Positions 28,212 through 34,692 of a stretch of DNA of 34,692 bases are shown here, piece by piece. The DNA comes from Rhizobacter sp. GTDB lineage: Bacteria > Pseudomonadota > Gammaproteobacteria > Burkholderiales > Burkholderiaceae_C. The position numbers and the translations under genes are program-made. The DNA lies in contig JAKFUQ010000016.1 in assembly GCA_021732645.1 (NCBI GenBank), forward strand, positions 1 through 34,692. The letters are read 5' to 3'. The notes beneath the pieces were generated by a model. The model saw only the letters and a program-made list of their open reading frames with translations, was not told where the DNA came from and did not search any database. Each line of letters starts with the position of its first letter. Position 1 is the first letter of the stretch.

Positions 28212-29582
28212 TCAGACCTGTGCCACGGTGCGCAGGCCGCGCACCAGGCTCGACACGCTGGGGTTGTCGACGAAGACGCAGCGCTTGCCGGTGCGCTTGC
28301 AATGGTCTTTCACCCGCCAGTAGGCCTCGTGGCTGACGCAGCCCGTTTGGCAGATCACCAGATCGGCCGCCGCGAGGCTGGCGTCGAGCTGAGCGCTGGT
28401 CTGCTTTTCACCGCCATCGTGGTGCACGAAGCGGCCGCCCTTGACCTCGATGACCCGGCGATACACCGGCACACTGGCGGTGCGGCCGCCAACGCAGAGC
28501 ACGGATTTGTCATGCAATGCGATGACCGCTCCGAGCGTCACTGGCGCGTCGCCTTCGGCCACCCGGTCGCCTTCGCTGTCGGCTGAGGCCCGGGCTGCGG
28601 CTGCGGGTGGGGCATCGTCGCTGCGCTGGCGTGCCCGAGCCTGAGCGCCCGACCCCGCGGAATCAGCCAGCTGACGCTCCAGCGCGTCGGTGCGTTGCTG
28701 CAGGCGCTGGTTTTGATGTGTCAGCGCGGCCACTGTCTTGCGCAGATCAGCCGTGTCTTCGCGGGCCGACAAGTCATGACGCAGCGCGGCCAGCACCGCG
28801 TCCTTGCGCAGGGCGTCTTGTTGCAGGTGCTGGCACTCAAGTGTCAGTGTGTTCAACTGCGCCTCGCGCGCGGCCAGTGTCGTCGCATGGCGTACACGCA
28901 GTGCTGCCAGCTCGCGGCCGCGGTCGCCATGCTCCTGGGTCAGCCGCGCCAGCTGGTGCAGGTCGGCGCGGTCGCTGGCACCGCGTTGGTGCTGCATCAT
29001 GTGGACGTCGCGGCAGATGCGCTCGCGCGCTTCGCTGTTGCAGCTCGGGTGCGTCAGGCTCGCCCACAGGCCCCCGGCCACATCGCCACTGCGCAGAGCG
29101 GTTTGCCATGCTTGCAGCACGGCGTCGACGGTTTTCGCCTGCGCAGCCAGCCGCAGTGCAGCGTGGTGTCGCTGATCGAGTTCGCGCTGCAAGGCTTCCG
29201 CCACGGGTGTTCGTCGATCGCTTTCGGTGATGGCTGTCACGTGCACGGTGTAGTCGTCGGCGGCATCCACCCCCACCAGTAATTTCGCCAGCACGCGGCG
29301 CAACACCGCCATCGGCAAGCACACACCGATCAGCGGACACAAGGTGCCGCGAGGCAAGTCCCACAGCCGCACCCGGCGCGAGCCGGGTTGCGGATCGGTG
29401 CGGTCAGGCAACAGCGCACCGAGGTAGTGCCCCGCCGCCTCGGCGCCGTGCGCCGCCCCATCAGCTTGCTCGGGCGGCGCAAGCACCGATGTCACTGCGG
29501 CACCGAGGGTCGTTACCGCAGGCCCACCCTCAGGGCGCGATGCGCCGCCGCCAAAGGAAACGCGAATTGAAGACACAGCCAT
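28212..29582 (-). CDS. DUF2325-domain protein with central coiled coil
   Basis: C-terminus SVLCVGGRTASVPVYRRVIEVKGGRFVHHDGGEKQTSAQLDASLAAADLVICQTGCVSHEAYWRVKDHCKRTGKRCVFVDNPS. ATG at 29582; ORF track begins with GTG at 29603. Confidence 0.87.
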   Translation of the reverse strand: MAVSSIRVSFGGGASRPEGGPAVTTLGAAVTSVLAPPEQADGAAHGAEAAGHYLGALLPDRTDPQPGSRRVRLWDLPRGTLCPLIGVCLPMAVLRRVLAKLLVGVDAADDYTVHVTAITESDRRTPVAEALQRELDQRHHAALRLAAQAKTVDAVLQAWQTALRSGDVAGGLWASLTHPSCNSEARERICRDVHMMQHQRGASDRADLHQLARLTQEHGDRGRELAALRVRHATTLAAREAQLNTLTLECQHLQQDALRKDAVLAALRHDLSAREDTADLRKTVAALTHQNQRLQQRTDALERQLADSAGSGAQARARQRSDDAPPAAAARASADSEGDRVAEGDAPVTLGAVIALHDKSVLCVGGRTASVPVYRRVIEVKGGRFVHHDGGEKQTSAQLDASLAAADLVICQTGCVSHEAYWRVKDHCKRTGKRCVFVDNPSVSSLVRGLRTVAQV

Positions 29583-29638
29583 GGGTTTCACGAGGCACCT
29601 CACTGAACTGAACGCTGAAGGCCAGCGAACAGATACTA

Positions 29639-29655
29639 ATGCGAATGACTCGCAT
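29639..29655. promoter_or_regulatory. Fur-box-like inverted repeat ATGCGA-ATGAC-TCGCAT upstream of the DUF2325 gene
   Basis: Perfect 6-bp arms around a 5-nt spacer, within an AT-rich patch between the MOSC stop and the DUF2325 start; partial match to the 7-1-7 Fur motif. Confidence 0.5.
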
Positions 29656-29663
29656 CTGCAACA

Positions 29664-30239
29664 TCATTCAGTAATGTCTGTGTCTGCCGTGTCGCGCGCC
29701 ACCTCGCAGCGCACCGCATCGCCGATGCGCAACCTGCCGCCCGAGAGCACCCGTGCGGTCAGCCCCCCGTGGCCACGCATCGCGTTGTAGCCGCCTGCGC
29801 CCAGCAGTTCTTCCATCCGCGAGCAGGGCTCGCACGGGCCGCTGATCTCCAGCACGACCTCGTCCCCCACGCGCAGCCTCAGCGGCTGGTCCCTGAAGAG
29901 GCTGCGTGCCGCCAGCAGGTTCAGGCCGGAGACCACGAGGTTGCGTCGCAGCCCTCGCGCATCGACTTCGGCGAGCGCGGCCAGCGCCGAAATCACCGGC
30001 AGGTGCTCGGCCTGGATCAAGGTGACCTGGCGCTTGCCGCCTGCTGCGGACGCGGCGCTGCTGCGATCGCCTTGCAGGCCACGCCCAGCCACCGCGAGGG
30101 CCGAATCCACCACCACTGTCGCTGCACGCCGGGCGGGCCGCAGCACGATCAGCTCCAGCCGACCGGCGCGCGGGAACTGACCGGTCAGCGCGCGCAGCGT
30201 GCCGACTTCGGCCGTGGCCTTCACGACGGCCGCTCCCAC
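29664..30239 (-). CDS. MOSC-domain protein
   Basis: 191 aa; [91 protein letters not shown] second overlapping minus-strand frame (29668-30243) was judged spurious. Confidence 0.88.
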   Translation of the reverse strand: MGAAVVKATAEVGTLRALTGQFPRAGRLELIVLRPARRAATVVVDSALAVAGRGLQGDRSSAASAAGGKRQVTLIQAEHLPVISALAALAEVDARGLRRNLVVSGLNLLAARSLFRDQPLRLRVGDEVVLEISGPCEPCSRMEELLGAGGYNAMRGHGGLTARVLSGGRLRIGDAVRCEVARDTADTDITE

Positions 30240-31636
30240 CCACCGCCCAGCGCCATGAACAGGTTCAGTGCTGCCGTCAGCCGCGCCAGCCGCAGCTGCG
30301 CCAGCTGGTCGAGCGACGAGAACAGCGTGCGCTGTGCGTCGAGCACGGTGGTGATGTCGTCGGCGCCTTCGCGGTAGCGCAATTCGGCCAGCCGCAGCGC
30401 GCGTTGCGCTTCGTCGCGGATGGCGAGTTGCGCCTGCTCCTGGCCCCTGCTACTGGTCAGGTTGCCGAGCGCGTCCTCGACCTCTTTCAGCGCGGTGTAG
30501 ATCGCGCCGCGGTAGCTCTCGACCAGTTGCCTGCGCGTCGACTCGCTGAGGGCCACGTTGTTGCGCAGCCGTCCGCTATCGAACAGCGTCTGCGCCAGCG
30601 AGGCGGTCAGGCCGATGCTGGTCGCGGGGTTGGCCAGCGACAGCAGCGAGGCCGTGGCGGCGCCCACCGTACCCGACAGCGACACACTGGGCAGCAGCGC
30701 GGCGCGGGCCACCGTCACGTCGGCATCGGCCGCGGCCAACTGTGCTTCGGCGCTGGCCAAATCGGGGCGGCGCACCAGCAACGCGGACGGCAGCGCAGCG
30801 CTGACCTCGGGAATCGCGAAGTCGTCGAAGCTGCGCGTGGCGACCTGCAGCGTCTGCGGCGTGCGGCCGAGCAGCACCGCCAGCGCGGTGACGGTCTGCC
30901 GCTCCTGCACCTCCAGCGGTTCGATCGTGGCGCGCTGCGCCAGCACCGTGATGCGCTGGCGGCTCACGTCCAGCGCCGAGGCGGCACCATTGCGGTAGCG
31001 CGAATCGACGATGGTGAACACGCGCTCGGCGATGGCCAGGTTCTCGCGTGCGATGACCAGCCGCATGCGCAGCGCCAGCACCTGGAAGTAGGCATTGGCG
31101 ACGCCGGTGGCAAGCGACAGCCGCGCCGATTCGAGGTCGTAGCGGCTGGCCGCCAGCGACGCCTCGGCGCCCGTGACGCCGGCCGACAGCCGGCCCCACA
31201 GATCGACCTCGTAGCTCACGCCCAGCGACACGCTGGTCGACTCGCTGTTGCGCGCGCTGGCATCGCGACCCGGGTCGTTGCGCTGCGCGCCGGCGCCGCC
31301 GCCGATGCCGACCGACGGGAACAGCGTCGCGCCGGCGTTGCGCACCAGAAGCTCGGCCTGCTGCACCCGCTCCGCGGCGATCGCGAGCGTCGGGCTGTCG
31401 GCCTGCGCGGCGGCGATCAGCTGTTCGAGCTCGGCCGACTGGAAGCTGCGCCACCAGTCGCGTTGCAGCGCCAGGGCGCCGGGCGCGGCCTCAATCCACT
31501 GCGCAGGCAGCTCGATGGTCGGGCGGACGCGGTCGATGGGCGTCGCACAGCCGGCGAATGCGCATGCCGCGATCAGCGCGATGGGCCAGGCGTGGCAGCG
31601 CAGGCGGCGGGTCAGCGGAGCGGAGCGGGTGAACAT
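30221..31636 (-). CDS. Outer-membrane efflux lipoprotein, NodT/TolC type
   Basis: [33 protein letters not shown] lipobox; [57 protein letters not shown]. Confidence 0.93.
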   Translation of the reverse strand: MFTRSAPLTRRLRCHAWPIALIAACAFAGCATPIDRVRPTIELPAQWIEAAPGALALQRDWWRSFQSAELEQLIAAAQADSPTLAIAAERVQQAELLVRNAGATLFPSVGIGGGAGAQRNDPGRDASARNSESTSVSLGVSYEVDLWGRLSAGVTGAEASLAASRYDLESARLSLATGVANAYFQVLALRMRLVIARENLAIAERVFTIVDSRYRNGAASALDVSRQRITVLAQRATIEPLEVQERQTVTALAVLLGRTPQTLQVATRSFDDFAIPEVSAALPSALLVRRPDLASAEAQLAAADADVTVARAALLPSVSLSGTVGAATASLLSLANPATSIGLTASLAQTLFDSGRLRNNVALSESTRRQLVESYRGAIYTALKEVEDALGNLTSSRGQEQAQLAIRDEAQRALRLAELRYREGADDITTVLDAQRTLFSSLDQLAQLRLARLTAALNLFMALGGGWERPS

Positions 31637-31649
31637 GGTGGGAGAGGGG

Positions 31650-33662
31650 TCATTCGGCCGCCAACGCCACGACGGGATCGAGTCGGGCCGCCTTTTGTGC
31701 GGGCAGGTAGCCGAACACCAGGCCGGTGCCGAAGGCGCAGCCAAAGGCGAGCAGCACGGGGGTGAGGGCGTATTGAACCGGCGTGCCGAACGCACCGATC
31801 AGCGCCGCCACCGCCAGCCCGCCCACCACGCCGATTGCGCCGCCGATGGCCGAGATCACCATCGCCTCGATCAGAAACTGCTGGCGGATGTTGCGCTCGC
31901 GCGCGCCGGTCGCCATGCGGATGCCGATCTCGCGGGTGCGCTCGGTCACCGACACCAGCATGATGTTCATCACGCCGATGCCGCCCACCAGCAGCGAGAT
32001 CGCCGCAATCGAGCCGAGCAGCACGGTCAGCGTGTTCTGCGTCTCCACCGTGGTCTCGATGATCGAGGCCATGTTGCGCAGCTGGAAGTCGACCACGCCG
32101 TGGCGCTCCAGCAGCAGCGTCTCCACGGTGGCCTGGGTGTCGTCGATGCGAGCGACATCATCGACCGCGACCGTGATGTTGCGCAGGAAGCGCTGCCCCG
32201 AGAGCCGCAGGCTGCTGGTGGCGTAGGGCACCAGCACGGTGTCGTCCTGGTCTTCACCCGTGGGCGAAGCGCCCCGAGGTGACATCACGCCCACCACCTG
32301 GAACAGCAGGTTGCCGATCAACACGTACTCGCCGAGCGGCGTTTGGCCGCCGGGGAACAGGGCATTCGCCACCGTCTGGCCGAGCACCGCGACGGTGGCG
32401 TAGCTGCCCTCGTCTTCAGTGCTGAAGAAGCTGCCCTCGGCCAGCGGCCACTGGCGCGCCAGCGGAAACTTCGCCGAGGTGCCCTTGATGCTGGTGCTGG
32501 CGTCGAAATTACCGTAGCGCACGGTGGCATTGCTGTTTTGCTCGGGCACGGCAGCCAGCACGTTGGGCACCTCGTCGATCGCCACGACATCGGCCAGCAC
32601 CAGGGTCGAAGGGCTGAAGCCGCGCTGGTTGGGCGCGCCCGGCCGCACCAGCAACAGGTTCGAGCCCATCGCGCTGATGCTGTCGATCACCGCTTGCTTG
32701 GCGCCATCGCCGATCGCCAGCATGGCGATCACCGAGCCGACACCGATCACGATGCCCAGCAAGGTCAGCATGGAGCGGAACAGATTCGCACGCAACGCGC
32801 GCACGGCCATCTTCGCGGCCTCGACGGTGTCCTGCAGGTAGGGTGTGCCACCGGCGGCCACCGGCGGTGTGTAGTCGCGCTGCGCTGGCGACGGCGGTGC
32901 CGAGCCGGGGTCGGACACGATGCGCCCGTCCTTGATCTCGATCAGCCGGTCGGCATGGTCAGCGACCTCTTGCGCGTGGGTGATCAGCAGCACCGTGTGG
33001 CCGCGCGCCGACAGATCGGCCAGCAGCTTCATCACGTCAGCGCCGCTTTGGCTGTCGAGCGCACCGGTGGGCTCGTCGGCCAGGATGATGCGTCCGCCAT
33101 TCATCAGCGCGCGCGAGATCGACACCCGCTGCTGCTGACCACCGGAGAGTTGACTCGGTCGGTGGTGCAGGCGTTCGGCCAAACCCAGCTCGCCCAGCAA
33201 GGCGGCGGCACGCGCATGCCGTTCGGCCGGCGGCAGACCGGAGTACATGGCCGGCACCTCGACGTTCTCGGCCGCGTTGGCGCTGGCGATCAGGTTGTAG
33301 CTTTGAAAGACGAAGCCGAAGTCGTCGCGGCGCAGCAGCGCCAGTTCGTCGCGGCTGAGTGCCGACACGTCGCGGCCGAGGAAGTGGTAGCTGCCGGTGC
33401 TCGGCTTGTCGAGGCAGCCGAGGATGTTCATCAGCGTGGACTTGCCCGAGCCCGAGGCGCCCATGATCGCGACGAACTCGCCTTCGTAGATCGTCAGATC
33501 GATGCCGTGCAGCACGCGTGTTTCCAGGTCGCCGTTGCGGTAGGTCTTGGTGACGCCGCGCAGCGCGATCAGTGGGGTTTCGCCGTCGCGGTCGGAGGCG
33601 CGGGAGATGCTCACCGCGGCCTCCGCCGACAGGGCCCGTGTGGCCGACGTTTCGGGCTTCAC
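31650..33662 (-). CDS. macB: MacB-type ABC transporter (fused ATPase-permease)
   Basis: [18 protein letters not shown] Walker [34 protein letters not shown]-terminal MacB permease ([30 protein letters not shown]). Probable GTG start at 33662; ORF open to 33797. Confidence 0.93.
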   Translation of the reverse strand: MKPETSATRALSAEAAVSISRASDRDGETPLIALRGVTKTYRNGDLETRVLHGIDLTIYEGEFVAIMGASGSGKSTLMNILGCLDKPSTGSYHFLGRDVSALSRDELALLRRDDFGFVFQSYNLIASANAAENVEVPAMYSGLPPAERHARAAALLGELGLAERLHHRPSQLSGGQQQRVSISRALMNGGRIILADEPTGALDSQSGADVMKLLADLSARGHTVLLITHAQEVADHADRLIEIKDGRIVSDPGSAPPSPAQRDYTPPVAAGGTPYLQDTVEAAKMAVRALRANLFRSMLTLLGIVIGVGSVIAMLAIGDGAKQAVIDSISAMGSNLLLVRPGAPNQRGFSPSTLVLADVVAIDEVPNVLAAVPEQNSNATVRYGNFDASTSIKGTSAKFPLARQWPLAEGSFFSTEDEGSYATVAVLGQTVANALFPGGQTPLGEYVLIGNLLFQVVGVMSPRGASPTGEDQDDTVLVPYATSSLRLSGQRFLRNITVAVDDVARIDDTQATVETLLLERHGVVDFQLRNMASIIETTVETQNTLTVLLGSIAAISLLVGGIGVMNIMLVSVTERTREIGIRMATGARERNIRQQFLIEAMVISAIGGAIGVVGGLAVAALIGAFGTPVQYALTPVLLAFGCAFGTGLVFGYLPAQKAARLDPVVALAAE

Positions 33663-33666
33663 GGCG

Positions 33667-34692
33667 TCACCGACCGCGCGGCGTCGCACCGGGCGGCAAG
33701 CCGGCCGGCCCCTGCTGCAACCCGCTGCCGGGCTGTGCAGACGAGCCGCTGCGCGCCGTGGGCGGCGGCAGCTTGAGGCCCGCGACGACCTGGTCACCTT
33801 CGGCCAGGCCGGACAGGATCTGCGTTTGCACCCGGTTGCTGATGCCCAGCTCGACCTGCCGGTCTTCGAGCGTGCCGGCAGCGGTCAGCAGCCGCACCGT
33901 CGCGAGTCGTGGCCCGCGTGCGCTGTCAGTGGAGAAGCCGCTGCTCGACGCGGCTGCAGTGGGCGATGCCTCGGCACCTTCCTGGCCCCGGCGCCGTTCG
34001 CGCATCGCGGCACGCTCTTCGGGCGACAGCTTCTCGAACGCCGCACGGCGTTCCTCGCGGCGACCGCTGCCATCGCCCGATCGCCCGCCACCGCTCAAGG
34101 CGGCCGCGGGCACCAGCAGCACGTCCTTCGCGCTGGCGGCGGTGAAAAACACCTGCGCCGTCATGCTGGTCATCAGCGACTGGTTCGCATTCGGCACATC
34201 GAACAGCGCGTTGTAGAGCACCACGTTGTTGGTGACGGTGGGCGTCGGCTCGACCTTGCGCAGCGCGCCGTACCAGCGGCGGCCCTGGCTGCCCAGCGTC
34301 GTGAAGTAGACCTCCATGCCCTGCCGCAGCTTGCTGACGTCGGCTTCGGACACCTGCGTCTGCACCGTCATCGTCGACAGGTCGGCGACGCGCAGGATCG
34401 TCGGCGCCGACTGGTTGGCATTCAAGGTCTGCCCCTGGCGTGCGGTGACGGTCACGACGGTGCCGGCCAGTGGCGCGTAGATCTTGGCGTAGTTGAGGTT
34501 GGCCTCGTCGGCGCGCAGCGTCGATTCGGTCTGCTCGATCGATGCACGCGTCGCGTCGATCTGCGCCTGGGCTGCGCGGGCATTGGCTTGGGCCTGCTGC
34601 AGCGCCTCGGCCGTGGTCGCGTCTTCCTGCATCAGCTTTTGCTGGCGCGCGAGCAGCAGCGTCGTCAGCACCCGCTGCGATTCGCGCTCAGC
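33667..34692 (-). CDS. macA: MacA-type periplasmic adaptor (partial, N-terminus beyond the right edge)
   Basis: [110 protein letters not shown]. Confidence 0.9.
   Translation of the reverse strand, partial: AERESQRVLTTLLLARQQKLMQEDATTAEALQQAQANARAAQAQIDATRASIEQTESTLRADEANLNYAKIYAPLAGTVVTVTARQGQTLNANQSAPTILRVADLSTMTVQTQVSEADVSKLRQGMEVYFTTLGSQGRRWYGALRKVEPTPTVTNNVVLYNALFDVPNANQSLMTSMTAQVFFTAASAKDVLLVPAAALSGGGRSGDGSGRREERRAAFEKLSPEERAAMRERRRGQEGAEASPTAAASSSGFSTDSARGPRLATVRLLTAAGTLEDRQVELGISNRVQTQILSGLAEGDQVVAGLKLPPPTARSGSSAQPGSGLQQGPAGLPPGATPRGR

Noticed and set aside
29668-30243. Second 191-aa minus-strand ORF overlapping the MOSC gene
   Set aside because: Alternative frame of the same region with Arg/Gly-rich composition; the 29664-30239 frame carries the MOSC motifs.
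1-34692. CRISPR arrays, tRNA/rRNA genes, transposases, prophage genes
   Set aside because: Looked for direct-repeat arrays, and typical RNA-gene or mobile-element proteins; none recognised.

Overview
GC-rich, gene-dense window that reads as a Burkholderiales-like chromosome. Most of it is core metabolism on the minus strand: rpe, gcdH, a probable azlC-azlD-pgk-pyk-fba-purC-TPR-pabBC run, and macA-macB-OMF efflux. Plus-strand blocks hold fpr, folB-hyi, and dsbD-redoxin-chaN followed by an FMN reductase. The accessory content that stands out: (1) a compact convergent type II restriction-modification pair, a C5-cytosine methyltransferase next to a NaeI-family endonuclease that retains the E/D/DxK catalytic spacing and a degenerate ligase-like VIDG motif; (2) two paralogous mini zinc-ribbon proteins (1-220 and 7060-7389, both minus), each just downstream of a receiver-domain gene, one of which is a zinc-ribbon/pseudo-receiver fusion whose phospho-acceptor Asp appears to be Ser; (3) a hybrid histidine kinase/REC/GGDEF signalling cassette; (4) a DUF2325 coiled-coil protein with a Fur-like inverted repeat upstream; (5) a TPR gene of unknown function wedged tightly between purC and pabBC. 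No tRNA, rRNA, CRISPR array or transposase was recognised. All assignments come from reading the protein sequences; no database search was run.
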